Notes: generated from the sequence alone by a model not told the origin. A stretch of DNA of 64,000 bases from Williamsia sp. DF01-3 (GCF_023051145.1 NZ_JALKFS010000005.1:4171733-4235732); one strand, 5' to 3'; counted from the stretch's first letter, positions 1-13,255 are shown. Program-made: numbers and translations.

Positions 1-432
1 CTCGTCGCCGAGGTCGGCCGAGTCCACCAACCCGGCAGCCCGGACCACCTTGTCCTCGGCTTCACCACCGTCGATGAGGACAGACGCGATCGCCGAGCGG
101 TCCACCACCGGTGGCACCTTGATCACTGCCACGTCGAGGTCGGGCCGCAATGTCACCTCGTCGACGTCGGCGGCGATCACCACACGCCTGGCGGGTAGCT
201 GGGCCTGTCCGTCTTCGTCGGACCGATCGTCGTCCTCTGCTGCCAGCAACCGCAGCGACGCCCTGGCTGCCTCACGGATGGCCGCTTCGGCGAGTTCCTC
301 GTCGTCACCGTCGTGATACGACTCTCGCAGCGCCGGGGTCAGCGCGAATGCCGTACCGCCGACCGGCCGGAACTCACCGGACTGGTTGAGTTCGAACAGC
401 ATCGACAACGTGGCGGGCAAATAGATTCTCAT
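1..432 (-). CDS. DUF6912 (Rv3231c-like) protein, 3' part beyond window edge
   Basis: An open frame of 144 codons starts at ATG 432 and runs off the left edge without a stop. AAAGG lies just upstream of the ATG. The protein begins MRIYLPATLSML, continues through a short acidic, alanine-rich helix and then a strand reading RRVVIAADVDEV. This start and layout match the small conserved actinobacterial family DUF6912 (M. tuberculosis Rv3231c), whose function is unknown to me. It sits 29 bases downstream of the wax-ester synthase gene on the same strand, so the two are probably co-transcribed, as their homologues neighbour each other in mycobacteria. Confidence 0.75.
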   Translation of the reverse strand, partial: MRIYLPATLSMLFELNQSGEFRPVGGTAFALTPALRESYHDGDDEELAEAAIREAARASLRLLAAEDDDRSDEDGQAQLPARRVVIAADVDEVTLRPDLDVAVIKVPPVVDRSAIASVLIDGGEAEDKVVRAAGLVDSADLGDE

Positions 433-461
433 GTGACCTTTCTCGAGGGACCGGCACGGGC

Positions 462-1901
462 TCAGCGCGCGCCGGAGAGCAGTTCGTCGAACGAGTCGGT
501 GAGGTACTCCGTCATGGCGCCGAGATCCCACATCACGCCGCGATCGGCATTGAGGCCGAAGTAGATCCGGCCGTTGTACGACGTGAGGCCGACGGCCAGC
601 GCACGGTTGCGCACCAGGACCGGAACCGGGTGGATCGCCAGGATCTCGTTGCCCCCGAGGTATTGCGCGGTCCTCGGACCCCTGGCGATCGTGATGGGCA
701 GATTGAACGACCGGCGCGACAGCGAGGCTGTCGCGCGCGCGCTCATCACGTGGAAGGTTGCCGGCCCGATCTCGGGTATCCAGGGTTCCACGCCCACCGA
801 TCCCCGTCGGCCCGACTGCGAGTGCCGTTCGGCCAGCTGCGCGACCTGCGAGAGCCGAACGGCCGGGTTCGGCTCTCCCACAGGAAGATCCGTGACGAAC
901 CCATGCAGACCGCCTGCCATCCATTCGGCCGATGTGGCCAGGCCGCGGGCATCGATCTCGGCGTCGGACTCCGCCGCGTCGTTGTCGACCGGATACGCCG
1001 AGAGCGGGACCATCGCTCGGATGGTCTCGACCTGGTCGACAGCCTGCTCACGGGAGAGCAGCCACCGCCGGATGGCCCCCGCGATGGCAGCGAGGATCAC
1101 GTCGTTGGGTTGGCAGCTGTACCGCTCGGCGATGTCCACGCAGTCCTCGACCGCGAACGAGGCGACCGTGAAACGACGGGTGGGCGCCGTCGCACCGTTG
1201 AGTGGACTCGCGGGCGCAGTACTGGCCGCCATCTTCATCACCGTCTCCACCCTGCGCGCCGTCGCCGTGACGGCCTGGCCCAACCAGGTCACCTGGTTGG
1301 TGGCGGCCCGCACCTGGTCGACCATCTCCCAAGGTCGGGTGATGACGTCGGTGATCGCTCCGACCACCAGCTCGCCACTGCTCGGCTCGCGGTCGGGAAG
1401 CCAGAGATCCTCGGGCATCTGGGCGGGTTCACGGGTGTCGTCGACGATGACCTGGTTGATCTCCAACGCTTCATGCCCGTCGACCAGCGCCCGGTGGGTC
1501 TTGGTGAGGATGGCCATCCGATCGTCCGCCAGACCCTCCACGAGGTACATCTCCCACAGCGGCCGGCTGCGCTCGAGCGGTCGCGACATCAGGCGCGCGA
1601 CGAGGTCGTGCAACTGATCATCGGCACCGGGACTCGGCAGAGCCGAGCGTCGCACGTGATAGGTGATGTCGAACTCGCGGTCGTCGACCCACACCGGGCG
1701 CGCCAGCCCCAGCGTGACCTCGCGGATCTTCTGGCGGTATCGCGGTACCAGTTGGAGCCGGCACTCCACCGTGGTCAGCAGACTTGCGTAGTCCAGTCCC
1801 CCAGGGCGACGTTCCAGGATCAGGAGTGATCCGACCTGCGTGGTGGTGCCGCGCTCATCGAGGTAGTAGTACATCGAGTCCTGGGGCGACAGCCGATTCA
1901 C
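462..1901 (-). CDS. Wax ester synthase/diacylglycerol acyltransferase family (Tgs3-like)
   Basis: A 479-residue protein of normal length for the WS/DGAT family, which esterifies acyl-CoA with diacylglycerol or fatty alcohols for storage lipid. The N-terminus MNRLSPQDSMYYYLDE follows the usual family start (LSP.D..F...E). The active-site motif HHxxxDG reads HRALVDG near residue 138, so the second histidine, generally regarded as catalytic, is arginine. Position between an Rv3235-family gene and a DUF6912 gene matches the tgs3 locus (Rv3233c/Rv3234c) of M. tuberculosis. Family membership is clear; acyltransferase activity is doubtful because of the altered motif. Confidence 0.85.
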   Translation of the reverse strand: MNRLSPQDSMYYYLDERGTTTQVGSLLILERRPGGLDYASLLTTVECRLQLVPRYRQKIREVTLGLARPVWVDDREFDITYHVRRSALPSPGADDQLHDLVARLMSRPLERSRPLWEMYLVEGLADDRMAILTKTHRALVDGHEALEINQVIVDDTREPAQMPEDLWLPDREPSSGELVVGAITDVITRPWEMVDQVRAATNQVTWLGQAVTATARRVETVMKMAASTAPASPLNGATAPTRRFTVASFAVEDCVDIAERYSCQPNDVILAAIAGAIRRWLLSREQAVDQVETIRAMVPLSAYPVDNDAAESDAEIDARGLATSAEWMAGGLHGFVTDLPVGEPNPAVRLSQVAQLAERHSQSGRRGSVGVEPWIPEIGPATFHVMSARATASLSRRSFNLPITIARGPRTAQYLGGNEILAIHPVPVLVRNRALAVGLTSYNGRIYFGLNADRGVMWDLGAMTEYLTDSFDELLSGAR

Positions 1902-2012
1902 AGTTCGATGCTAGCCGTCGGTGGCCGAACGGGCCCACCTGTCCGCCACGCCGGCGTTGCGGCGTCGTGGCAGGCGAGCGCATGGTCGCCGATCATCCGA
2001 CGGTCACCGCCG

Positions 2013-2621
2013 TCAGGAGACAGCGCTGCGTTCGCCGGCGTGCTCCCCCGGTTCGGCTGCGCGCATCACCACCCGGCGGCGCTCCACACGGGCGCCCATC
2101 GCGAAAACTCTGCCGCCCCGTCCGTAGACGACGGTGATCTCGGCGACGTCTGGCCGGATGCTCTGCGTATGCAGGCGCAGCAACGCCGCAGGCGGGCCAC
2201 CCCGGTCGGTTCCCGAGGACAGCAGCGTGCGGAACTGGTCGGCGATATGCGGGATCGCCACTGCCGACAACTGCGTCACGGGACGGCGACGATTCATCAC
2301 CTCGAGCACGAGTTTGATTGCCCCGATGGCGAATTGCCGCATCTCGAGGTCCACACCGTCGGGCACCACGGGTACCGGAGATCGACGGAGCGGAGCCGAC
2401 CGGCCGAGTGTGATCACCCGCGGCTGACTCGGATCAACCGGTTCCGGTTCGTATCGAGGTGCGGCAGTCACCCGTAGAAGTGCGCCATTCACGACCTCCG
2501 CGGCGGACGAATGGGACTCTCCCATCGGCCGAGCACATGCGAACGGACCCTCTTGTGCGGGTGAGCTCGATTCTGAGATCGGGCCGAGCTCCGTGGCCGG
2601 CCCAAGCGTTGTTGTTGTCAT
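2013..2621 (-). CDS. Rv3235-family (DUF6459) protein
   Basis: A 202-residue basic protein with a low-complexity N-terminal third. The core from about residue 90 (MRQFAIGAIKLVLEVMNRRRP) leads into a domain ending in strands such as ITVVYGRGGRVFAMGARVE. This layout and its position between secA1 and the tgs3-like gene match Rv3235 of M. tuberculosis (DUF6459). No catalytic motif or signal peptide is visible and the function is unknown. It lies 153 bases downstream of secA on the same strand, with a hairpin between them. The start is uncertain because the first 60 residues are not conserved in character. Confidence 0.7.
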   Translation of the reverse strand: MTTTTLGPATELGPISESSSPAQEGPFACARPMGESHSSAAEVVNGALLRVTAAPRYEPEPVDPSQPRVITLGRSAPLRRSPVPVVPDGVDLEMRQFAIGAIKLVLEVMNRRRPVTQLSAVAIPHIADQFRTLLSSGTDRGGPPAALLRLHTQSIRPDVAEITVVYGRGGRVFAMGARVERRRVVMRAAEPGEHAGERSAVS

Positions 2622-2678
2622 GGTCCCCCCGGACCCATCGGCACACGACCGGCACTGGTGGCCGGCCCGGTAAACCAG

Positions 2679-2726
2679 GGAACCCGGATACCAGCAGTAC
2701 GACGTGCCCTGCGGTATCCGGGTTCC
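2679..2726 (-). terminator. Perfect 14-bp hairpin downstream of secA
   Basis: The arm GGAACCCGGATACC (2679-2692) is repeated as its exact reverse complement at 2713-2726, with a 20-base loop. It stands 49 bases after the secA stop. The run after the stem on the minus strand is only moderately T-rich (TGGTTTACC), so this is a probable but not textbook rho-independent terminator. Confidence 0.6.
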
Positions 2727-2774
2727 TTTGTCCCGAGAGGTGACGATGACGGCGACCTCAGATCGCCGCCGGTG

Positions 2775-5599
<2,825 letters not shown>

Positions 5600-5633
5600 T
5601 GGTTTTATCCTCGATCCAATTGACTACACACGA

Positions 5634-5666
5634 AATCCGACCTGCAGATTCGGAGCAGGTCGGATT
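5634..5666 (-). terminator. Hairpin between hpf and secA
   Basis: AATCCGACCTGC (5634-5645) and GCAGGTCGGATT (5655-5666) form a perfect 12-bp stem with a 9-base loop, between the hpf stop (5729) and the secA start (5599). There is no long T run, so it may be a terminator, an attenuator or an mRNA-stabilising element. Confidence 0.55.
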
Positions 5667-5728
5667 CCATGGTAGCCACGGTCAGCGCCATCGCGGTCAC
5701 GCGAGGCAGATCAGGTGCCTCTCGATGG

Positions 5729-6511
5729 TCAGGACAGACGGATCAATCCGTAATCGAACGCATGGCGCCGGTACACAACCGTGGGTTTGTCGGTTTCCTT
5801 GTCATGGAACAAAAAGAAGTCGTGGCCGACCAGTTCCATCTCGTAGAGCGCGTCATCCACGGTCATCGGGACCGCGTCGTGCTCCTTGATCCGGACGATC
5901 TGACCCGGGCCCGCGGCCTCGGGACTGTGGTCGGCCCATCGGTCGTCGTCGACCTCGCCGGCCGGTGCGGGCGCATTGCCGTTCAGGAGCGGATCAGCAG
6001 CGGCGGTGGCTTCGGCAACGGAGATCGGAGTGCGGAGACCGTGGTGGACCTTGCGCCGATCCTTGGTGCGACGCAGACGGGATTGCAGCTTGGTGAGCGC
6101 TGCGTCCAGGGCGGCGTAGAAGTTGTCGGCGCAGGCTTCACCTCGAACCACGGGGCCCTTGCCGCGTGCGGTGATCTCGAGTCGTTGACAGATCTTCGAC
6201 TGACGCCGGTTGCGTTCGTGGTGCAGTTCAACGTCGAAGCGGAAGATCGTGGGATCGAAACGTTCCACCCGGGAGAGTTTGTCCATCACATGGATGCGGA
6301 AGTGGTCGGGGATCTCGACGTTGCGGCCACTGACCTGGACTTCGGCATCAGGTCGCGATGGCGCGTCGGAGGATTCTGTTCGTATGTATATGCCGGGATC
6401 AAACGGATCATGCGCGGCGGATTCGGGGGCACCTGCGGCTTCGGGGTCGACACTCGCTTGCTTGTCGACGCTGGATTCGGAAACGGCATTCCTGCCGACA
6501 CTTGTCGTCAC
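5729..6511 (-). CDS. hpf: Long-form ribosome hibernation promoting factor
   Basis: A 260-residue protein with the two-domain layout of long HPF. The N-terminal HPF/YfiA fold spans roughly residues 55-160 (VSGRNVEIPDHFRIHVMDKL, then the basic region KLQSRLRRTKDRRK). The C-terminal dimerisation domain spans about 205-260 (IVRIKEHDAVPMTVDDALYEM, ending RRHAFDYGLIRLS). Long HPFs join two 70S ribosomes into inactive 100S particles in stationary phase or stress. The GTG start at 6511 is chosen because AGGAGG lies about 10 bases upstream. Position next to secA1 matches Rv3241c. Confidence 0.92.
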   Translation of the reverse strand: MTTSVGRNAVSESSVDKQASVDPEAAGAPESAAHDPFDPGIYIRTESSDAPSRPDAEVQVSGRNVEIPDHFRIHVMDKLSRVERFDPTIFRFDVELHHERNRRQSKICQRLEITARGKGPVVRGEACADNFYAALDAALTKLQSRLRRTKDRRKVHHGLRTPISVAEATAAADPLLNGNAPAPAGEVDDDRWADHSPEAAGPGQIVRIKEHDAVPMTVDDALYEMELVGHDFFLFHDKETDKPTVVYRRHAFDYGLIRLS

Positions 6512-6795
6512 TTGCGATACCTCCTGGATCGGTGAACAGGACTTCCGGTACCGCGGCCGTAAGCGACCTGGTACCGGTCTGAATGTTCGGCATCACCTCC
6601 CCCGTCGCCACCGTCGGTGGCCTTTGGGTCTGGCAATCAGATCGCACCCCTGACGTTAGTCCGCCCGGCAGGTGTTCGCCACAGTTTCGTCAACAGGTGT
6701 TCACCTCCCACGGCACGCCGCCCGACTTCAGAACCCCTACCACTGCGCCACGAAACACCCTCGGCGCCAACGGATGACACGCACCGAAAACCCCT
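6512..6795. other. 284-bp intergenic region upstream of hpf
   Basis: Holds the hpf ribosome binding site and presumably its promoter. A short inverted repeat GGTACCG is seen at about 6547 and 6573. No gene was found. Confidence 0.4.
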
Positions 6796-7479
6796 TCACA
6801 CTGCTGCGATCACCAGCACCAGATGTACGCCGATTCCTGCTCGATCGAGAACCCTGATCGATTCGGCCGCCGTCGCTCCGGTGGTCAACACGTCATCCAC
6901 CAAGACGACGGCGGTGTCGCCGGCCCGCGCGGTCGCGACCTCCCGGAGGCCACGCCCGCCGATGCCTATCGCGCCGGCCAGGTTCGCGCTGCGAGCAGAC
7001 GCCGACAGCCCGGCCGAATCCCGGGCCCACGGCGACGTCGTCAGGACCGGGAGGACCACCACCGCCGACCCCAGGTGCGCCGCGGCGGACCGACAGACCG
7101 CGGTCACAGGATCGCCACCGCGCCGACGTGCCGAGAGCTTCCTCGTCGGAGCCGGGATGAGGACCAGGCTCGTGGCCAACGGCAACTCCGACCAACCATC
7201 GAGGATCCGGAGTGCGTCGGCGAGCGCCCGTCCCAGCGGCGCGGCGAGATCGACGCGGCCGTGTTCCTTGAATTCGAGGATCGCCCGGCGGCGCGGCCCG
7301 GTGTAGGGACCAACGGCATAAACCGGCACCGCGAGTGGGACGCGGGTCTGCACAGCTGTCGGTGCGTCGGAGAGAAGGCATGCGCACTGCGCACACCAGT
7401 TCAGACCAGGACGTCCACAGCCGCCACACAGTCGCGGCACCACAAGGTCGGCGAGGGCATCGACCACACGTCTGACCAT
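6796..7479 (-). CDS. comF: ComF-family phosphoribosyltransferase-like protein
   Basis: A 227-residue ComF homologue. Two cysteine pairs near the N-terminus (CGGCG and CAQC, residues 18-35) form the usual zinc-ribbon. The C-terminal phosphoribosyltransferase fold carries the PRPP-binding loop VVLVDDVLTTGAT near residue 195. In naturally competent bacteria ComF helps DNA uptake; in actinobacteria its role is unproven. It sits between hpf and lpqB, as Rv3242c does in M. tuberculosis. The ATG start at 7479 gives a normal-length protein. Confidence 0.88.
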   Translation of the reverse strand: MVRRVVDALADLVVPRLCGGCGRPGLNWCAQCACLLSDAPTAVQTRVPLAVPVYAVGPYTGPRRRAILEFKEHGRVDLAAPLGRALADALRILDGWSELPLATSLVLIPAPTRKLSARRRGGDPVTAVCRSAAAHLGSAVVVLPVLTTSPWARDSAGLSASARSANLAGAIGIGGRGLREVATARAGDTAVVLVDDVLTTGATAAESIRVLDRAGIGVHLVLVIAAV

Positions 7480-7572
7480 GCCGCCATCATCGCGTCGACA
7501 ACCACTCGCACAGCGGGCGTCGAGTGAGTCAGCTGCGGCTGTCCACAGCCCGATGGTTCTCCACAGCAGGGC

Positions 7573-9339
7573 TCAGTGCGGCAGGACGGGGATTGCGCCC
7601 GACCCCATCGTCGGGGTGACCTCACTCCAGTACTGGTCGGGTTCATCGTTGGTGCTACCGAGCCTGAGCACTCCGCGACTGTCCGCGGCGTAGATGGTCG
7701 ATTGGCCTGCCACCACCGCGGTCACCGGCGGACTGAGGTTGCCGCTCGGCAGCGCCCCAGGTGGGGTGCCGTCGATCCGCAACTGCACCACCGGACCGTC
7801 GGAAGCATTCCTCGCGATCACGAGCATCTCGCTGCTCAACCAATCGAGCGACACCGCCCCCGAGATGTTGAGCGCCGCCGCGCCCTGCGCGTTCGTGAGC
7901 ACCGGCCTGCCGTCGGCGCGGTCCTCGATGACGGCGAGCACCACCTGACCGTTCACGATCATCGCGGCTCTGGCACCGTCCTGCGAGACCTGCAGTTCGG
8001 TGATCGGCCCCTGGGCCACCGCCCTGATGGCCGACGAGTCGACCTCCGTCTCGGTGATCTGCCCACCACCGGCACCCTGGGTCACCTGCGTGACCCGGGT
8101 TTCGTCCACAACTGCCCACATCGTCTGGTCGTCACCGGCGAACGACGGCCGGGTGATCATCTCCCCTTCGAGTACCGGGGTGACAGCGGCGCCGTAGTCC
8201 CCGACCGCGAGCGCCAGGCGCGGCGCCGGACCCGGCGCCGTATTCTGCGACACCACCGCCACCCGCCTGCCGTTGGCCGAGATGTCGGCCGACAGCAGAC
8301 TGCGCGTCGACCCGAGCGCCCCGGGCACCGGTGTGACCGCGTTGTCGGCCACCAGCGACAACGACCCGCCGCGGACGATGTGCAGCCCCATGGGTGAGTC
8401 CGGTGCCGGGCTGGGATCAAGCGACTCCACATCGCTGGTCTGCCATCCGCCCGAGTGACGTTCGTCGAGCGGTGCGCCGTCGGCGTCGATCACGTACGGC
8501 CCGGTGATGTCGGACTCGCTGAGCGTCCAGATGATTTGTGCCGCAAGCCGATTACGTTCGGCGTCACCCACACCGTTGAGCCCGGCGAGATCGAGTCGGA
8601 TCCCGCCCGTCGGCAGCGACTCGATCGAGCCGTGCAGCGACGACCGGGCCGGGAATTCGTTGGTGACGGCGCCTCGTAGGTCGTCGACCGGTCCGGCGAT
8701 CAACAGCCCGATGAGCTGGTCGGCGAGCTGATCGCCGCCGGAGTACATCCACCGGGGATCGGCCACCAGGTGCTGGTCGTCGGTGCTCGGGTAATAGAGC
8801 ACGTGCGGCCGGTACGACGACTCGAACTGTTCGCGGTCCATCACCACCCCGACCGGGAGCGGACCGTCGATGCGCCACTGCCCGTCCACCTTGCGCAGCG
8901 ACAATCGGGTCTCGATCCGTCCCGAGCTCGGGATCAGTTGGCCACTGGGCTGTAGTTCACCCGTGTTCTCGCCGTTCACCCGCACCGTGATGGTGTCGTC
9001 GGTGCGGTTGTCGCTGAGCACGTTGATCTCGTCGAGCAGCAGTGCCCCGCCCTGGTCGTCCCAGGAATTCGACGCCTCTTGCGTGAGGAACTGACGTGCC
9101 GCGAGATGGCCCGATCCCGGCTGCACCGACGCCTTCAGGAAGTCGCGGACCAAGGCCTCGGGGTCCATGTCCGGGCGCGGTGTGGGGACGTTGCGGGTGG
9201 GCTGATGCCGTTCGAGCGACCCCAGGGGCTGCGGACTGGAGTTGTTCGGGATCGACACACACGACGACAGCAGGGCCGCGGCCGCGATGAACACCGCCAG
9301 TACTATCCCGGTCCGTAGGGCCCTCGATCGCTCATACAT
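7573..9339 (-). CDS. lpqB: Lipoprotein LpqB (MtrAB-associated)
   Basis: A 588-residue lipoprotein. The ATG at 9339 gives a signal peptide with hydrophobic core and lipobox LSSC (Cys at about residue 28); a longer upstream reading is only a shadow of mtrB. A GerMN-type domain follows (about 60-320) and then a beta-propeller-like region rich in short strands. LpqB binds the extracytoplasmic part of the sensor MtrB and tunes MtrA activity. It overlaps the mtrB stop by 8 bases, so translation is coupled within mtrA-mtrB-lpqB. Confidence 0.93.
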   Translation of the reverse strand: MYERSRALRTGIVLAVFIAAAALLSSCVSIPNNSSPQPLGSLERHQPTRNVPTPRPDMDPEALVRDFLKASVQPGSGHLAARQFLTQEASNSWDDQGGALLLDEINVLSDNRTDDTITVRVNGENTGELQPSGQLIPSSGRIETRLSLRKVDGQWRIDGPLPVGVVMDREQFESSYRPHVLYYPSTDDQHLVADPRWMYSGGDQLADQLIGLLIAGPVDDLRGAVTNEFPARSSLHGSIESLPTGGIRLDLAGLNGVGDAERNRLAAQIIWTLSESDITGPYVIDADGAPLDERHSGGWQTSDVESLDPSPAPDSPMGLHIVRGGSLSLVADNAVTPVPGALGSTRSLLSADISANGRRVAVVSQNTAPGPAPRLALAVGDYGAAVTPVLEGEMITRPSFAGDDQTMWAVVDETRVTQVTQGAGGGQITETEVDSSAIRAVAQGPITELQVSQDGARAAMIVNGQVVLAVIEDRADGRPVLTNAQGAAALNISGAVSLDWLSSEMLVIARNASDGPVVQLRIDGTPPGALPSGNLSPPVTAVVAGQSTIYAADSRGVLRLGSTNDEPDQYWSEVTPTMGSGAIPVLPH

Positions 9340-10972
9340 GGGTCTGCCCCGAATCCCGGCTGCGTCGCATCGACGGCGGCTTGAGCGGCAGCGGACTGCC
9401 GAGCACCTTGTGTCCACGGACCAGCGGGAGCGTGAGCCTGAAGCAGGCGCCCTGCCCCGGCTCTCCCCAGGCCTCGAGCCGGCCCTGGTGCAGCCGGGCA
9501 TCTTCGACGCTGATGGCCAATCCCAGGCCGGTGCCGCCCGACCTCCGGAACCGCGAGGGGTCAGACCGCCAGAATCGGTTGAACACCAACTTCTCTTCAC
9601 CGGGCCGTAGACCGATCCCCTGGTCTCGTACCGTTACGGCGACCGCATCGCCGTCGCTGCGCATCGTCAGCGTCACCGGCCGCTGTTCGCCGTGGTCGAT
9701 GGCGTTGGCCAACAGATTTCGCAGAATACGTTCCACTCTTCGTGGGTCGATCTCCGCGATCACGGGTTCGTCGGGGAGATCGAGGATGAGTTCGGTGTCC
9801 GTCTCGTCGGCAAGATGCTGCACCGTCCTCACGGCGGCATCGATCGGGATCGACATGTTCAGCCTGTCGGCGGCGAGTTCCGCCACACCGGCGTCGTGGC
9901 GGGAGATCTCGAGCAACTCACTGAGCAACGTCTCGAATCGATCGAGCTCTTTGTCCAGCAGTTCCACCGAACGCTTGAGGACCGGCTCGAGCTGTTCGCG
10001 ACTCTCGTAGAGCACGTCGGCGGCCATCCGCACGGTGGTCAACGGGGTGCGCAGTTCATGGGAGACATCCGAGGTGAACTGCCGCTGCAGACCGCCGAAC
10101 TCTTCGAGGTGGGTGATCTGCTTCGACAGGCTCTCGGCCATGTCGTTGAACGACATCGCCAACCGGGCCATGTCGTCCTCGCCGCGCACCGGCATGCGTT
10201 CTTTGAGGCGTCCGTCCGCGAATCTGACCGCGATCCTCGACGCCGATCGAACCGGGATCACCACCTGCCGCGACACCAGGATCGCGATGGCCGCGAGGAG
10301 CCCGAGCAGAACGATTCCACCGGTGAAGATCGTGCCCCGCACCAGCGAGACGGTGTTCTCCTCATTGGTGAGCGGGAAGACCAGATACAGCTCGAGGCCG
10401 GGGATGTCGGAGTTCGTGGGGCTGCCGATGATCAGCGCGGGACTCTGGTGCCCACTCGACCCCGTCACCGACGAGTATCGGTAGGCGATCTGGCCGCCCT
10501 GCACCATCTGGCGCAGGTTCTCCGGGATCTCCCCCACCGGTCCGACGCCTGTCGGTTCAGTGGGTCCGGAGCCTGGTGCGAGCAACACCGTGTCGAAGGT
10601 ACCCACCACACCCGATGAATCGCCCGAGTCGACATCGCGGTCGGTGAGGATCGACCGGGTCTGGCGCAGCCGGTTGACCAGTGAGGTGTTCGGATCGGCG
10701 CCGGAGAGATCGCGTTCCACGGCGACCCGGGTGCGGTCGAGTTCTTCGGTGGCCGCCTGCAACTTGAGGTCGAGCAGCCGATCGGTGATCTGACTGGTCA
10801 GGACAAACGCCAGGATGAGGAGCACCACAAACGACAGAGCGAGGGTGGACACGACAACACGCAGCTGCAGCGATCGCCGCCACAGCTGTCCGACGATCCT
10901 TCCGACCGCGCCCACCCGACGCATCCACGGCCCGAACGAACCATTGATGCGGCGCCGAGGGCGTCCGATCAC
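9332..10972 (-). CDS. mtrB: Sensor histidine kinase MtrB
   Basis: A 546-residue membrane kinase. A first membrane segment at about residues 38-60 and a second at about 205-230 flank an extracytoplasmic sensor region. They are followed by HAMP, the phosphoacceptor H-box [18 protein letters not shown] (His near 305) and the catalytic ATPase domain with [10 protein letters not shown] (N-box), DQGIGL and [10 protein letters not shown] (G-boxes). MtrAB controls cell-wall remodelling, osmotic response and division in actinobacteria. The start overlaps the mtrA stop by 4 bases (ATGA). Confidence 0.95.
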   Translation of the reverse strand: MIGRPRRRINGSFGPWMRRVGAVGRIVGQLWRRSLQLRVVVSTLALSFVVLLILAFVLTSQITDRLLDLKLQAATEELDRTRVAVERDLSGADPNTSLVNRLRQTRSILTDRDVDSGDSSGVVGTFDTVLLAPGSGPTEPTGVGPVGEIPENLRQMVQGGQIAYRYSSVTGSSGHQSPALIIGSPTNSDIPGLELYLVFPLTNEENTVSLVRGTIFTGGIVLLGLLAAIAILVSRQVVIPVRSASRIAVRFADGRLKERMPVRGEDDMARLAMSFNDMAESLSKQITHLEEFGGLQRQFTSDVSHELRTPLTTVRMAADVLYESREQLEPVLKRSVELLDKELDRFETLLSELLEISRHDAGVAELAADRLNMSIPIDAAVRTVQHLADETDTELILDLPDEPVIAEIDPRRVERILRNLLANAIDHGEQRPVTLTMRSDGDAVAVTVRDQGIGLRPGEEKLVFNRFWRSDPSRFRRSGGTGLGLAISVEDARLHQGRLEAWGEPGQGACFRLTLPLVRGHKVLGSPLPLKPPSMRRSRDSGQTHV

Positions 10973-11646
10973 GGTGGTCCGGCCTTGTAGCCGACCCCCC
11001 TCACCGTGAGAACCACTTCTGGGTTTTCCGGATCGTGTTCGACCTTGGCCCGCAGGCGCTGTACGTGCACGTTGACCAGCCTAGTGTCGGCCGGGTGCCG
11101 GTAGCCCCACACCTGTTCGAGAAGCACGTCCCGGGTGAACACCTGACGGGGTTTGCGAGCGAGCGCCACCAGGAGATCGAACTCCAGCGGGGTCAGCGAG
11201 ATGGGCACGCCCTCACGCGTCACCTTGTGCGCGGGAACGTCGATCTCGACCGGGCCGATCGACAGCAATTCGGCCGGTTCGTCTTCCGTGCGGCGTAGGC
11301 GGGCACGCACTCGGGCAACCAGTTCCTTGGGTTTGAACGGCTTGATCATGTAGTCGTCGGCACCGGATTCGAGCCCGAGGACCACGTCGACGGTGTCGGA
11401 CTTGGCGGTCAGCATCACGATCGGGACTCCCGAGTCCGCCCGGAGCACCCGGCACACGTCGATCCCGTTCATCCCAGGCAACATCAGGTCCAGCAACACC
11501 AGATCCGGCCGGATCTCGCGGACCGCCGTGAGCGCCTGAGTGCCGTCGCCGACCACGAAGGGCTCGAAGCCCTCTCCGCGCAGCACGATGGTGAGCATCT
11601 CCGCCAATGCCGCATCATCATCGACAACCAGAATCCTGGGTTTCAT
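10969..11646 (-). CDS. mtrA: Response regulator MtrA
   Basis: A 225-residue OmpR/PhoB-type regulator. The receiver domain has the acidic pair VDDDAALAE, the phosphorylated Asp in [13 protein letters not shown] (about residue 53) and the conserved Lys in [14 protein letters not shown]. The winged-helix output domain covers about 125-225. It is the partner of MtrB directly downstream. It is divergent from tmk, and the roughly 110 bases between them hold both promoters. Confidence 0.96.
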   Translation of the reverse strand: MKPRILVVDDDAALAEMLTIVLRGEGFEPFVVGDGTQALTAVREIRPDLVLLDLMLPGMNGIDVCRVLRADSGVPIVMLTAKSDTVDVVLGLESGADDYMIKPFKPKELVARVRARLRRTEDEPAELLSIGPVEIDVPAHKVTREGVPISLTPLEFDLLVALARKPRQVFTRDVLLEQVWGYRHPADTRLVNVHVQRLRAKVEHDPENPEVVLTVRGVGYKAGPP

Positions 11647-11760
11647 CGTCTCATCGTGTCACCGAATGGCCCTTATTTGTGGTTGACGCGCCGACCGGCC
11701 CATCCCACCGGGCTGCGGCGTTTGGCCGCCGAACGCGGCTACCCTGCAGGAGTGGGCGTA

Positions 11761-12387
11761 TTGATAGCGGTGGAAGGTCTCGACGGCGCCGGCAAACACA
11801 CGTTGGTCACCGGACTCGTCAACCGTTGGGCCACACAGGGTTATCGGGTGCAGACGTTGACGTTCCCGAGGTACAGCGAGTCCGTCACCGCCGACATCGC
11901 CGCCGAGGCACTACACGGAGAGCACGGCGATCTGCGTTCGAGCGTGCACGCGATGGCGATTTTGTTCGCCCTCGATCGCCGCGACGCCGCGGAGTATCTG
12001 CGAAAGTTGTTAGCTGCCAACGACGCCGTGATCCTCGACCGCTACGTGGCGTCGAACGCCGCGTACAGCGCAGCCCGTTTGGGGCAGGACGCCGATGGTG
12101 AAGTGGTTCAGTGGGTGACGACTCTGGAGTTCAGCAGGTTCGGACTGCCGGTGCCCGATCACCATCTGCTGCTCGACGTTCCGACCGATGTCGCAATCGG
12201 CAGGGCCAAGTCGCGCGCCGAGCTGGATGCCTCACGCCTGCGCGACCATTACGAGCGCGACCACGAGCTCCAGGAGCGCACCGGACTCGTCTACCGCGCG
12301 CTCGCCGAGATGGGATGGATGTCCCCGTGGTCGCGCCTCGGCACCGAGGCAGATCCAGAGCTCGCGGACCGGTTGATCGCCATCTAG
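11761..12387 (+). CDS. tmk: dTMP kinase
   Basis: Thymidylate kinase (dTMP to dTDP). The P-loop reads EGLDGAGKHTL right at the N-terminus, the DRY motif is in ILDRYVASNAAYSAARL, and the lid region is DVAIGRAKSRAELDASR. The TTG at 11761 is preferred because AGGAG (11748-11752) sits 8 bases upstream and the resulting start (IAVEGLDG) aligns with known Tmk proteins. A GTG at 11752 would add three residues but overlaps the ribosome binding site. The protein is 208 residues, normal for the family. In M. tuberculosis tmk also lies next to mtrA (Rv3247c). Confidence 0.93.
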   Translation: MIAVEGLDGAGKHTLVTGLVNRWATQGYRVQTLTFPRYSESVTADIAAEALHGEHGDLRSSVHAMAILFALDRRDAAEYLRKLLAANDAVILDRYVASNAAYSAARLGQDADGEVVQWVTTLEFSRFGLPVPDHHLLLDVPTDVAIGRAKSRAELDASRLRDHYERDHELQERTGLVYRALAEMGWMSPWSRLGTEADPELADRLIAI

Positions 12388-12575
12388 CGACAACCTCCCC
12401 CGGTTGCGCGATAGCCAAGTGCCGGCCAGCGATCACAACTCGGTCAAGACACTGCAACGACAGCCGTTATGTCCGCTGCCGTACACCGTCGCATCACTAG
12501 CCTCTCGACCAGAGACCTGAGGTCGTCCTCGAGGAGCACCCGCGAGGGACGGTCCGGGTGGAGGGAGGTCAGCGC

Positions 12576-13067
12576 GTGAGCCTGACGCTGCCCCACCCGA
12601 CTCAGTACGTACCCGTCCGCACCGCAGCGCTGCTCGCCCTGATTGTCCTGGTCCTCAACATCGTGCTGGTGTGGTCCGCTCTTGCGCTGCGACCGGCCGC
12701 GGCCGGCGACGAGAGCCAGATCCGCGAACTGGTCCACCAGCAGATCAACGCACTCAACCGCCGCGACGCGGCCGCGCTCTCGCTCACGTACTGCGATCAG
12801 CAGGGCGTCGTGGCCCACCAGATCATCCAGGCCCTCGGGCCGCCTGCGCAGGGAGCGCTCGTTCGTGTCACCCGCATAGCCGACATCCAGTTCATCGGAT
12901 CGGGCGACAACCAGATGGCAACTGCACACGTGACGCTGGCGATCGCCGGGCCCACGAACGGGGCCATCTCCGCCCGACCTGCCGAACTCACACACTTCAG
13001 TCGCGAACAAACCGGCTGGAAGATGTGCCAACCAAGCGATAGCGAATCGCCTATCCATTATCTTTGA
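12576..13067 (+). CDS. Single-pass membrane protein with NTF2-like (DUF4878-type) domain
   Basis: A 163-residue protein with one N-terminal membrane segment (about residues 17-42) and then an extracytoplasmic domain starting ESQIRELVHQQINALNRRDAAALS. This is the helix-plus-strands layout of the DUF4878/NTF2-like families. A conserved-looking pair of cysteines occurs (TYCDQ and KMCQ). The GTG at 12576 is chosen because GGGAGG is 8 bases upstream. The function is unknown. It is the first of three consecutive plus-strand genes with the same layout and may be a divergent paralogue of the next two. Confidence 0.7.
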   Translation: MSLTLPHPTQYVPVRTAALLALIVLVLNIVLVWSALALRPAAAGDESQIRELVHQQINALNRRDAAALSLTYCDQQGVVAHQIIQALGPPAQGALVRVTRIADIQFIGSGDNQMATAHVTLAIAGPTNGAISARPAELTHFSREQTGWKMCQPSDSESPIHYL

Positions 13068-13255
13068 TCCCACGGAAGCCGCCTCTCACCACGATCACAT
13101 GTCGGCAACGACCCGGCGTGTGGTCGACTCCCCTGTTGGTGGGTGCCGGTATCCCCAGTAATGTTCGAACACAGCAAACCGCCGCTGCGCAAACGCTATT
13201 CACCACACACCGAGCTGACACCCCCGCCGCTCCCGAAACTCGCCCGGAGGCCCCG

